From the NCBI RefSeq assembly GCF_026914265.1, contig NC_069135.1:19136548-19200547 (forward strand): a stretch of 64,000 nucleotides of DNA, written 5' to 3'. How positions within the stretch are numbered: position 1 is the stretch's first letter; every line of letters begins with the position of its first letter. The notes under the pieces are model-generated. The model ran no database searches. It saw nothing but the letters and a program-made list of their open reading frames with translations, and had not been told where the DNA came from. Position numbers and translations under genes: made by a program. The DNA comes from Mya arenaria. Taxonomy: Eukaryota > Mollusca > Bivalvia > Myida > Myidae. This document shows positions 33,427-42,977 of the stretch, piece after piece.

Positions 33427-33953
33427 AATGTTCATCGAGTTCTCAAGACCAACTTCCTATGCTTGACTGTTTAGATACAGATGTCAGCTCTTCACAAGCG
33501 GATATTCTTGTCTCTGAGAGTTCTTCTGATTCTGAAACTGTTTCATCTGATGATAGTGATACAGACAGCCTACCTTCAAATTATTCTGAAAGTACAGTGT
33601 CTTCTGAAAATGAGACTGTAGATTATGAATCCTCACAAAGTGATGCAAAGACAGATTCATTGTTGTTATTATCATGTTTTAAGAAGCACAATATAACATC
33701 TAGTGCTTGCAAGGATATACTGAGAACAATAAGACACATACTGCCAGAACATGAAAATAAGTTGTTTTTCAATTATGGACAACTACTTTCTCACATACCT
33801 GACTCTATAAGGAGATTTGTTACTGCAATACATGTGAAAAAATATTTCCTGAAATAGGGCTTCATTGTGTATCTGAAAACTGTGCTGGAGTAGGGAAATC
33901 ATTTATGATTGCAAATGTTAAGGAACTGTTCAGTAATCTTCTCAAAGCCCCAG
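33427..33953 (+). CDS. EnSpm transposase piece: acidic N-terminal region and Cys motifs
   Basis: Acceptor AAATGTTTCAG at 33426, donor CCCAG/GTAAGT after 33953. Ser/Asp/Glu-rich over about 70 residues, then ACKDILRTIRHILPEHENKL, LSHIPDSIRR, a frameshift near 33840, and CVSENCAGVG with spaced cysteines. Confidence 0.7.
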
Positions 33954-34009
33954 GTAAGTTTCCAGAAATACACCTGTAGTAACATTTCCTTTAAACCAGG
34001 TTTCATCAT

Positions 34010-34095
34010 TAATGGCCCAGTGGTAAGACCACTATTGCTTTGTAAGGGGAAAATCCCTGGTCTGAGCACTGTCTGAATGCCATTGTTTCACCCAA
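34010..34095 (+). mobile_element. Possible tRNA-derived SINE remnant
   Basis: AATGGCCCAGTGGTAAGACC resembles an A box, and CCTGGTCTGAGCAC about 50 bp later could be a degraded B box. It lies in an intron-like gap between EnSpm pieces. Confidence 0.35.
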
Positions 34096-34366
34096 TGTCT
34101 GATGTACAAAAATGATTCAATGTTATACAAGCAATTGAGGCTCAATTCAAGTTTGCAAGTTGTCATTTAATTACTTCATTAGGTGTGCATGGAATTAGGT
34201 TGGTAAATAGGGGCTGCTCACTGGCCATTTTTTTGGGCGAAAGTGAGGAAGTTATTTGTTTGACCTCCTTTAAATGACTGGGAAAGTTATTGAAAAATAG
34301 CATAATAGTTTACCATATTCAATTATGACTGTTTCATAAGCATTTAAATGTTTCTTTTTATTTTAG

Positions 34367-34593
34367 GCATTGTAGAAGACATCAAGTCAAAGCAAACTGA
34401 GGAAGGGAATGTTGATTCCAATATATTAACTGACATTCATGATGGTGACGTGTACAAAGAAAGATTAAATCATAGAAACCCTTCTTCTGCTGCTATACAT
34501 CTAACTGCCATTTTTAACACGGATGGTGTGAACTTGTATTCTTCTTCTAGGGTGGAATTATGGCCAGTATTTCTTGCAATTAATGAACTATGA
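34367..34593 (+). CDS. EnSpm transposase piece: NTDGV motif
   Basis: Acceptor TATTTTAG, then IVEDIKSKQTEEG and FNTDGVNLYSSSRVELWPVF. The NTDGV...LWP motif is a conserved start of the catalytic core in this superfamily. A stop follows NEL; the text after it (about 34595-34749) continues the homology in another frame. Confidence 0.75.
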
Positions 34594-34757
34594 CCTACTT
34601 TGAGATTTTCAAGAGAAAATATACTTCTTATTGGCTTATGGCAAGGCAGAGGCAAACCCCCATTCAACATATTCATTAAATACATCAGTGAAGAAATAAA
34701 TTTATTGCCACAGAGCGGTTTTGACATTGAAATTGAGGAGGAAATGTAAAGGTTTAT

Positions 34758-35270
34758 TTGATAGTATTGTGCATCACCTTGGACCTACCGGCAAAGACAG
34801 GAGTACTTAACATGACATTATTTAATGGGGCGCATGCTTGTGTCACCTGTGAGGAACCAGGAATTGTTGTGGAACAAGGTGCTGGACATGCCCAAAGCTA
34901 CCCATACAGGTCTTCAGATTCTCGCTTTCATACTCGTTCAAATGAAAATGTATTACAGTTAATAAATGCTGCCTCTGACAAAAATAGACAGAAGGGCTTT
35001 AAAGGGTTACCAGACCTTACATATCTACACGAATTTGATATTGTGAATGGCAGTGTTCCAGACTACATGCATTGCATTTTGCTAGGAATTGTTAAAAGTA
35101 TTATGACTAAATGGTTTTCACCTACACGAAGTGGAAAATACTTCTTTATAGGAAAGTACTTGAAACAAATATCTGAGCGACTGGTGAAGATAAAACCGCC
35201 ATATTATATTGAACGTTTGCCTCGAGACCTAGAAAAACACTACTCACATTTCAAGGCGACAGAACTTTAA
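34758..35270 (+). CDS. EnSpm transposase piece: core with Cys pair and DYMH
   Basis: 170 codons: LDLPAKTGVLNMTLFNG, ACVTCEEPG, GLPDLTYLHEFDIVNGSVPD, then DYMHCILLGIVKSIMTKWFS. The D-x-M-H...LG segment is typical of CACTA transposases. Ends at a TAA, with homology resuming in the next frame at 35297. Confidence 0.8.
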   Translation: MIVLCITLDLPAKTGVLNMTLFNGAHACVTCEEPGIVVEQGAGHAQSYPYRSSDSRFHTRSNENVLQLINAASDKNRQKGFKGLPDLTYLHEFDIVNGSVPDYMHCILLGIVKSIMTKWFSPTRSGKYFFIGKYLKQISERLVKIKPPYYIERLPRDLEKHYSHFKATEL

Positions 35271-35296
35271 TCGTTTTTGTTATACTATGCCTTACC

Positions 35297-35962
35297 ATGT
35301 CTTCATGGTATTCTAGACGAAAAATACCTTCAACATTTTGCGTTATTATCAGAAGCAATTTTATATTGCTCGGAGATAGAATAACTGAGATGAGTCTACA
35401 CAGAGCTGAACAGTTGCTGGAGAAGTTTTACCAATTTTCTAAACTGTATGGGTCAGGATCATGTGGCTTAAATGTCCATAATGCTTGTTCTCACCTGCCA
35501 TATTATGTTAAGAAACTTGGTCCGATATGGTGCTGGAGCTGTTTTGCATTCGAAGATGCAAACTCTACAATCTTAAAATTTGTTCATGGAACTGGTGATG
35601 TAACAAAGCAAGCATTGAGAAATCAAGAAATCTCGATTTATATTCGATCATTGAAAGATGTAAGAGCAGATAATTCTAGCATGTTGAAAGTGACACATGT
35701 AGCACAAAATTGTGATGTGTTTGGCTCACTGAAGGTCTTAAGGAATGAAATACCTGTTAATCTAATACAAGCTCTTGGTGCTTCAAGTAATGGGAGTCTG
35801 AGGAAGGCGCTTAGAATTTGTGTTAATGGGTATAGATTTTACAGTGAAGAATGTTCCAGAATGAAAAGAAGAAACTATCATACTGTGGTTTATTCTGAAG
35901 ATCAATTCGGCCTGATACAGTGTTTTCTTTTGGTTCTCAAAACCAATTTGGTACATGCTTAA
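35297..35962 (+). CDS. EnSpm transposase piece: C-terminal domain
   Basis: 221 codons: LYGSGSCGLNVHNACSHLPY, KLGPIWCWSCFAFEDANSTI, KFVHGTGDVTKQ. The N-x-H...GPxW...F-x-FE-x-N series is the DUF4218-like part that follows the catalytic core. The frame shifts once more at about 35955. Confidence 0.8.
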   Translation: MSSWYSRRKIPSTFCVIIRSNFILLGDRITEMSLHRAEQLLEKFYQFSKLYGSGSCGLNVHNACSHLPYYVKKLGPIWCWSCFAFEDANSTILKFVHGTGDVTKQALRNQEISIYIRSLKDVRADNSSMLKVTHVAQNCDVFGSLKVLRNEIPVNLIQALGASSNGSLRKALRICVNGYRFYSEECSRMKRRNYHTVVYSEDQFGLIQCFLLVLKTNLVHA

Positions 35963-36164
35963 GAAATTGAATGTTGTTCATGATTCATGGTTGTGCACTT
36001 ATGAATCAGGAAAACAGTTGAAAGTAGTTGAAGTAACTAATATTGTGGATGTTGTGTCTGTAGAAAATTTAAAAACTACTTTGCTGTTTATTGAAGTGGA
36101 TAATGCAGGCCAAGCAATTGTTGTTAACACACCAAATAGGCATGGACATTTCATATCAAAGTGA
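35955..36164 (+). CDS. EnSpm transposase piece: C-terminus
   Basis: LNVVHDSWLCTYESGKQLKV to a stop after HGHFISK. The position and hydrophobic pattern fit the end of the transposase. The preceding frame shift is one base. Confidence 0.55.
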   Translation: MLKKLNVVHDSWLCTYESGKQLKVVEVTNIVDVVSVENLKTTLLFIEVDNAGQAIVVNTPNRHGHFISK

Positions 36165-37039
36165 TTAACTGCTCTCATGCAGACATATGTATAAGAAAAC
36201 AATGAAGTTTATGAAATTTGCCAACAAACCTGTTGTAAGTCTTAGTGTAGTTGATTTTTTTGTGCTAAACAAATGTTACATTATATTTGTTAAAGGTATA
36301 CTATGCTCAATTTTTTGTTCATTTTTTTTATTAACCAAACATGAAAATATATTTCCTGTGGTTGAAACACCACTAATCAGGCATTTATAAAGAATGAACT
36401 CATAGTGTATTAATCCATATTTGTTCAAGAAAGATGTTTGTGCATAATTAAACAAACAGGCTATTTTACCCGTTTTGATCATGATTAATTTGACAAAAAA
36501 AAGATTGTTTCAACTGGTTTTACATTGGAATGGCTCTTATTCGAGATGTTTTAGCCAATGTATCAGCAAAACTGAATAAAGCCAATTCAAAAAAATATGT
36601 TCAGATGAGCCAGATACATCTTTAAGCTTTCTTGTTGACAATGCTAAACTGCCAAATACCAGCTTGATTTTTCCATCTTGAAATAATATACATTATTTCT
36701 GAATATACATTATTTCTGAATAAGAGATCAGTTAATCATATACCTTACAGATTCTGATGTAATTGGAATTTACTGTTTTTCCTGAAAGAGACACGCCATA
36801 TATTGGGTGTCGAATAAAATAACTTCAAAATTATAAATAATACAATATTAACAAGTATTATTATGTAACCTAACAGTTGAAGCTATATATTCCTGTCATT
36901 ATCGGTAAAATCAGTTTTAAAATATATTGCAGTACCGTAAACCATTCAATACTGTATGTAAAGTTGTTGTACAAATAATGGGTTGATAGTGATTTTTAAA
37001 GGCCTCTGTGTTGATTATGTGTGCTAAAATAAAGAATTT
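36165..37039. other. AT-rich spacer, nothing recognised
   Basis: Follows the end of the EnSpm coding pieces. No clear terminal repeat or exon. Confidence 0.45.
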
Positions 37040-38217
37040 TTAACCAGGTTTTTGAAAAAAACCCAGGTTATTAGAATAGCGTTCGTCGTTGGGCGGGCGG
37101 TCGGGCGGGCGGGCGTCAAACTGGATGGTTTCCGGCGAATAACTTGAGTTCTGTTAATCCTATTGACATGAAACTTGGTGTATAGTTAGAACATGTGGAG
37201 AGCTCGCTTGGGATTGCTTTTGGGGTCGGTCTGTCAAAGGTCAAGGTCAGCGTTACTAAAAATAGAATTTTGGTTTCCGGCAATTAACTTGAGTTCGGTT
37301 CATCGTATTGACATGAAACTTGGTGTATAGTAAGAACAGTTGGAGAGCTCACTTGGGATTGCTTTTGGGGTCGGTCCGTCAAAGGTCAAGGTCGCCATAA
37401 CTAAAAATAGAAATTTGGTTTCTGCTGATTTACTTGAGTTCAGTTTATCTTATGGACATAAAACTTGGTGTATAGTAAGAACATGTGGAGAGCTCGCTTG
37501 GGATTGCTTTTGGGGTCGGTCCGTCAAAGGTCAAGGTAACCTTTATTAAAAATAGACCTTTTGTCTTTGGCGAATAACTTGAGTTCGGTTCATTGTATTG
37601 ACATGAAACTTGGTGTATAGTAAGAACAAATAGAAAGCTCGCTTGGGATTGCTTTTTGGGTCGGTCCGTCAAAGTTCAAGGTCACCGTTACTAAAAATAG
37701 ACATTTTGTCTTTGTTGAATAACTTGAGTTCGGTTCATCGTATTGACATGAAACTTGCTGTATAGTAAGAACAGTTAGAGAGCTCGCTTGGGATTGCTTT
37801 TGGGGTCTGTTCGTCAAAGGTCAAGGTCACCTTTACTAAAATAGAAAATTGGTTTCCGGAGAATAAATTGAGTTCGGTTCATCGTATTGACATGAAACTT
37901 GTTGTATAGTAAGAACATGTGGAGAGCACGCTTAGGATTGCTTTTGGGGTCGGTCCGTCAAAGGTCAAGGTCACCATTACTTAAAATTAGAAATTTGATT
38001 TACGGTGAATATCTTGAGTTCGGTTCGGTATTGACATGAAACTTGGCGTGTAGTTGTCGCATATAATGTATCTACATAGTTGTTGCATATAATGTATCTA
38101 CATGTGAGTGTTTGTATGCATGTATCACCTATGGCACCTTTGCATCATTGATTATCATCATGTATTCATTATACAAATAGAGCCTTGGTTACTAATAAGT
38201 TTAAAACCTGGTTTGTT
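37040..38217. mobile_element. Non-autonomous element with CCAGGTTTT ends around a tandem array
   Basis: TTTAACCAGGTTTTTGAAAA at about 37040 pairs with the inverse AAAACCTGGTTTG at about 38202. The interior starts with a GGGCGG-rich stretch and is then filled by ~145 bp repeats. No protein is encoded. The class is unknown. Confidence 0.55.
37130..38055. repeat. ~145 bp tandem array, about 6.5 copies
   Basis: Each unit contains CTTGAGTTCGGTTCATCGTA, TTGACATGAAACTTGGTGTA, GAGAGCTCGCTTGGGATTGC and GTCAAAGGTCAAGGTCACC. GTTACTAAAAATAG recurs every 144-149 bp from about 37250. Open frames across it are shadows. Confidence 0.93.
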
Positions 38218-38449
38218 GGCATTGCCCATTTCTTGTTTTTTTATGTGATTATGTTGTTCTTCGAAATTGTATTTATTTATCATGTTACATTCACTGAACA
38301 CATTATTTATTGATAATATAATCTGCTAGATGTAGGGAGTGCCCCTTTGTAAACTTATGTCAAATGAAATGAAATAATTATGTTTTAAGTCAAATAGAAT
38401 ATGTTTCCTGATTATAAATTCTCTTGTTCAAGCAGAAAAGTCATAATTT
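38218..38449. other. AT-rich spacer
   Basis: No signal recognised. Confidence 0.4.
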
Positions 38450-38740
38450 TTATTTATTTGTTCATAAATTGTTCATGGCTCATGAAATATCCTTGTTTAA
38501 CACCTTAACTCAACAATATGGACAATTCAAGAATTTGACAGATTCTTTATTAGTTCATGATCAGTCAATGATTGACAGCATAGACATTTCAAGAACTCAG
38601 ATGGGTTCTTTATCAGTTCAAGAACAGTTCATGAACAACCTCACAAGGACAGTTCATGTCCAAAAGTTCATGAACTTCAATCAAGAACTGTTTAAGCCCA
38701 GTTTATGAACAATTCATGAATGGCTTGAAATGTGCATGAT
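38450..38740. repeat. Array of GTTCATGAAC-type self-complementary words
   Basis: Words such as TTCATGAAC, GAACAGTTC, TCAAGAACAGTTCATG and AAGTTCATGAACTT recur about every 15-30 bp in both orientations. The 94-codon open frame over it is compositional. Similar arrays with other words occur at 55.9-57.5 kb. Confidence 0.75.
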
Positions 38741-39280
38741 TTCATAAACTGCATTTCGCCGGGGATACTATCAAATGACAATAATGAAGTAAAATTGTTA
38801 CAAGTTACATAACACTGTCACGTATTTTGACTGAACTATTGCCCCTTGTTTACTTAGAAAGTTTATGCACAACACATTTTTGTTACAATAAACATAATAC
38901 AACCAAAAATACTATATAGAAATATTGATGAATATCTTTATTAAGATCTCATATAGCTGTCCTGGACAAAACTCAGCTTTGTATGAAGACAGCCATCGGT
39001 CCGAATGGAGGATAAAATTGAAAATAAATAATCGTTAAAACGCGATTTTTAGAGGAACTATTTGACGTCAATAGTGATTTAAAATTACTGCGCTTTATGA
39101 AGTCAGTAAACAACGTCGCACCGACCCTCGACAAGCCTCGTTACCGGCCTACGCGCGTGCTCTCGGGTCGGATTATTCTATCCGTAACGGAAACACATGG
39201 TAAATACTTATAGTCTGTACATTGTTGTTTTAAATAAAACTTACATCTGCACTCCTTATATTGGTTCACGTAGATGGTTT
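38741..39280. other. Spacer with a CpG-rich hairpin
   Basis: CCGACCCTCGA (39121) pairs with CTCGGGTCGG (39162), enclosing a CpG-rich loop. Probably a foldback element; nothing coding. Confidence 0.4.
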
Positions 39281-39283
39281 TGA

Positions 39284-40296
39284 GCAATGAATGCTACTCT
39301 ACTAACGGTTTACCTATGTACTAAAGATGACGATGAAACATTTAGTTGTGACATTGTTCCGCTGGCTACTTCTTCTGGAATATATACTGTAAAAAAGTCA
39401 CTATATTTTTGGAATGGTGAATTTAGTCGTCATATTAAGGTTAGTGTACATGTATTGCAGCATCTTGTTGACAAATTATCGGAAAATCTGATAAAAGAAT
39501 TTCATGGGTGTTATCGCCCTGTTTCTGGTGATATTCAGGTTTTAGTATATTTATGGTATGTTTCAACTAAAAACAACCAAAGAGAAATAACTTTTCTATT
39601 TGGATTGAGCGAATGATGTGTCAATACAATATTTTCCATGGAGTAGCATAAAGCATTTGTGGTATTTGATAGTTAAATAAATATGGGTAATGCTAAAAGA
39701 GAAGTAGAAGTTTCAAACTCATTTTACAATTCCTGTACATCTCGTAACATAGTGGGTGTAATAGATGGCACTCATATACCTATTGTGAATTGTCCTGGTT
39801 ATCAAAATGACTATTGTCCTGGTGGTCAAAATGACTATATAAACAGATAAAAGGGTTTCTATCCGCACAGTTGGAGTTGGTTGTTGACGCCAATTTAATG
39901 ATAATGGATGCTTATGTTGGATGGCCAGGAAGCACACACGATTCTAGAGTTCTGAGAAACTTCACATTCTTGAACAATGCAGAAAATGGACGGGTAATAT
40001 CTCCAAGAATATTCATTATTGGAGATGGAGCATATCCAATCAAAAACTGGCTAATTACCCCATATCGTGACAATGGCCACCTTGGAGTTAATCAGAGAAG
40101 ATTTAATCATCCTTTATCTTCTTCCAGGCAGAGTGTTGAGAGGGCTAATGATATTTTGAAAGGAAGATTTAGACGTTTGCAGAAATTGTATTGTCATAGC
40201 GTTTGGCAGTTTGGTTGTTACACAATTTATATTATATGTGACGATGACATTGAACGATTCATTGACACGAACCAAGCTCAGGACATCTACAATTAA
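39284..40296 (+). pseudogene. Second PIF/Harbinger nuclease, intronless and frameshifted
   Basis: The N-terminal part (39287-39616) has HVLQHLVDKLSENLIKEFHG and SGDIQVLVYLWYVS. A decayed stretch follows, then IVGVIDGTHIPIVN near 39750 (first catalytic Asp). An open part at 39871-40296 has MDAYVGWPGSTHDSRVLRNF (second Asp), IGDGAYPIKNWLITPYRDNG and SVERANDILKGRFRRLQKLY (Glu). The motif order equals the family's. Frames change near 39620 and 39850, so this copy is inactive. It is not closely similar to the element at 21.9-28.9 kb, having a different length, no introns and a different core. No TIRs or Myb-like partner were found nearby. Confidence 0.87.
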
Positions 40297-40794
40297 TAAA
40301 CATATTTGCAATCAACGCAAATGGTATACAGCTACGTGATGCAACAGCACTTTGTAAGATTTGTCGATGTAACATCTAGAGTTTTGTTTTAGAAATGAAT
40401 TACTTTGAAGCGACTGAACTCCAGATTTAGAAAGATTTTTCCCCCAAAACTTCCAATAGTCATGAAACAATTCATAAAATAGTATGACTGGCATGTTCAA
40501 ACATTTGAAGAACTTAACAGAGTTAAAGTTTATTTTTGAAAGTTGAAAGTCTAAAGTTCAGCTGCTTTAAACTAAGATTTGCTGCAGACGCACTCATGAA
40601 TTTGTTTTCTTTTATTGTGTATTATGTGACTAGCGGAATTACTGTTATATTTTTAGATTTTAAAGTAAAAGCTTTCATGCTAAGCATATATGAAACCATT
40701 CAGGCACATGGTCTTTTATTTACCAATTTCAATGAATGATCATTTTTAATAAAGTAAAATTTGAAAAAAAATCAATATAATTTGATTTTCTATT
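40297..40794. other. 3' flank of the Harbinger pseudogene
   Basis: AT-rich, without further coding signal. Confidence 0.4.
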
Positions 40795-40950
40795 GGTATT
40801 AACCCGTTGTCATTAGTACTAAAGGTTGCCAGTTCATGTCTGGCTCAAATTCTACATGTCTCTGAGCATGATTGGTGGTCAACAGATGGATTCTGACTGA
40901 AAGATTGTTGAAAGCGGCTTAAACCCATTCAATCAACCAACCAACCTAGA
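40795..40950 (+). mobile_element. tRNA-derived SINE (degraded)
   Basis: AAGGTTGCCAGTTCATGTCT plus GGCTC is a degraded tRNA T-arm (B box). It is followed by a body ending AGCGGCTTAAACCCATTCAA with a CAACCAACC-type tail, as in the SINE tail at 29.9 kb. Confidence 0.6.
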
Positions 40951-41850
40951 ACACGACATAGGTCACAGTTTATTAGACCTTCATGAAACTTGGCAGTGGT
41001 AGTCTGTGAGTTTTATCAATATAGCTTAAACTGTTTCAGTTTTGTTGTTAAGTGTCTTTATATTATGGATGCCAAACATCATTTTATTTGCATGAATTAA
41101 TTGGATTCCAAATTGGGACTTAAGACCTAAACAAGATGCATTCGCGCAACGTATCGAGCCCATTATTTGTCAAAGAATTTATACAGTCATTTGAGCTCTA
41201 AGTCATAGGCTTTAAATGTGTCACACCTTACCATCAGAGTGATCATTTCTATCAGTTGTATGAAAATACGACAACAAATTGTGAAGCTACTGCCAAATTT
41301 TGACCTTTCACCTCTATGTATGACGTTGACCTTTAACATAGAGTCATGGCCATTTTACCAAGAAATATTAAGGTATAAACAATGACTTGTGAAACTATGG
41401 CTTGAACAATGTATGAAATATCAATTTGTGACCTTCGCATTTCACATAGAGTCATGGGTCTTGAATGTGTCAGGTTCATGTTCACTTATCGGAGTAAATA
41501 TTTCTATCAAGTCCATATAATATGAAAAAACAACAACAATAACTTGCTATGGCTTACCCAAGATTTAAAATACAAATATTTGACCTCTAAGTGTGACCAT
41601 GACCTTTCACATGAGTCTTGTACATGACCAGCTGCTCACCAAGGTGAACATTTCTACAAAGTTATATGAAAATATGACAGTAACTGAATTAACAAGCAAG
41701 ACAAGTTTTGATGGATGGGCGGGCGCACATATGCATGGATTCACATACACTCAACTGAAGTTGCGAACTGTGACTGTGTCAAGCTCACCGCAAGCGGGCT
41801 CGACAAAAATTAGGCAGGTTAAAACTAGCTTGTGAACATAATGGTAAAAA
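40951..41850. repeat. Degenerate internally repeated element
   Basis: Blocks such as GACCTTTCACATAGAGTCATGG / TTTCACATGAGTC and TATGAAAATACGACAACA recur at intervals of roughly 130-180 bp. The right edge has GATGGGCGGGC and AAGCTCACCGCAAGCGGGCT. It resembles the other edge-bounded arrays in the window but is much older. Confidence 0.6.
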
Positions 41851-42389
41851 ATGAAACAATCCAATTTAAAACTTTGAATTTAACTTTAGTTCACTGCTTG
41901 TAAAGACAAACAACATCGGATCAAAACAAGAACAACTTTCAAAATAAAACAAAAGTTCTGATTTAATAATTAGGTCATTAACATAATTGTACGGAAAAAC
42001 ACAGGAAAATATGTCCATGGAAAATAGATGCCCCGGTCGGCAGAAAGATGGACGGACAGACCGATGGACCAATAGAAGGTCATAACCTAAATGAGACATG
42101 TTTTCTTTATAGTATATATTCATGGTCATCTATGTTTCATAATAATAGAACACCAACTTAACTTTACACTTGCTTGACTAAAAACATTAACCTGAGCAGA
42201 ATTATGGAATAAATGGATGAACAGACAGATGGACAAATAAACTGTAAGAACCCCCATGTAACATACATTTTGAAACATTCATGTGTTGGTGATAGGATCA
42301 TAGCTCTGTAATCTGTCAGCTGATTACCTCTCAATTTGTATAAAAGGAAATTCTAAAGCATAGAATATTGAAATAAAGTGAATACTATA
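41851..42389. other. Spacer with GGACGGACAGACCGATGG motifs
   Basis: Diverged edge-type motifs (42045-42075, 42210-42235) suggest remnants of the same dispersed repeat family. No gene. Confidence 0.4.
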
Positions 42390-42504
42390 CAGTCGAACCG
42401 CTTTGGCTCGAGCTCGCTTGGCTCGAATTTCCCGTTGGCTGAAACTAAATGTAAAGGACCGATTTCCTTATACCCTGGGAGTTCGAGCCGACGGGGTTCC
42501 ACTG
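42390..42504. mobile_element. pogo/Tigger-type MITE with TA target duplication, 115 bp
   Basis: Starts CAGTCGAACCGCTTTGGCTC and ends CGAGCCGACGGGGTTCCACTG, with TA on both sides (42388-42389, 42505-42506). Same family as the element at 2255-2431. Confidence 0.88.
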
Positions 42505-42975
42505 TATATAGATGAAATGTTGTAATGAAACTCTACGTAGTCATATAAATGATAAGAAAAATGGAGCAGCTTTATAATAAGCTTTGTGAACATGAACATA
42601 ATGAAAGAAACTTATTTATTGCAAACATTCATATACACATCTTACATAGTTTGGACATTTATGATTTTTACATGCCCTTTAACCACTCCCTCAGTCGAAA
42701 ATGATATCATTCGGGGCCCCTTTCTCATTATATGGTAGCTGTATTTAAACCTCAAAGCAGTAGCTATTATATAGTTTTTTTTCCAGGTCCATTTCTCATT
42801 TGTTGAAACACCAATGTTCCAGAAAACCATGTACACAAAGAATGGCTATTCCAATGCGTAATAATTCATCCAAGATTCTATCATGAGGGGTCCACTGTTT
42901 CTGACGGTGATTTTGATTAATATACAGTCAGTTTCCAATAAGAAGGGTTAAGAAAATCCATTTTTAAGTATCAGG
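42505..42975. other. Spacer, nothing recognised
   Basis: AT-rich; the minus-strand open frame at 42642-42836 has no supporting features. Confidence 0.4.
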
Positions 42976-42977
42976 TT

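Larger units (their letters stand above)
31782..36164 (+). pseudogene. CACTA-type (EnSpm) transposase gene, broken by frameshifts
   Basis: Several exon-like pieces on plus follow the order of animal EnSpm/CACTA transposases. First comes a C2H2 finger near 31855 (CLVCRRILTTKFSVQKHFNT, ending RHG). Then an acidic serine-rich part and SLLLLSCFKKHNI (33427-33953). Then FNTDGVNLYSSSRVELWPVF (34367-34590), LPAKTGVLNMTLFNG with ACVTCEEPG (34758-35270), and KLGPIWCWSCFAFEDANS (35297-35962), ending about 36164. At least three frame changes separate the pieces, so no full protein can be made. No terminal CACTA repeats were located. The palindromic-word array at 38.45-38.74 kb may be its subterminal region. 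Confidence 0.82.
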
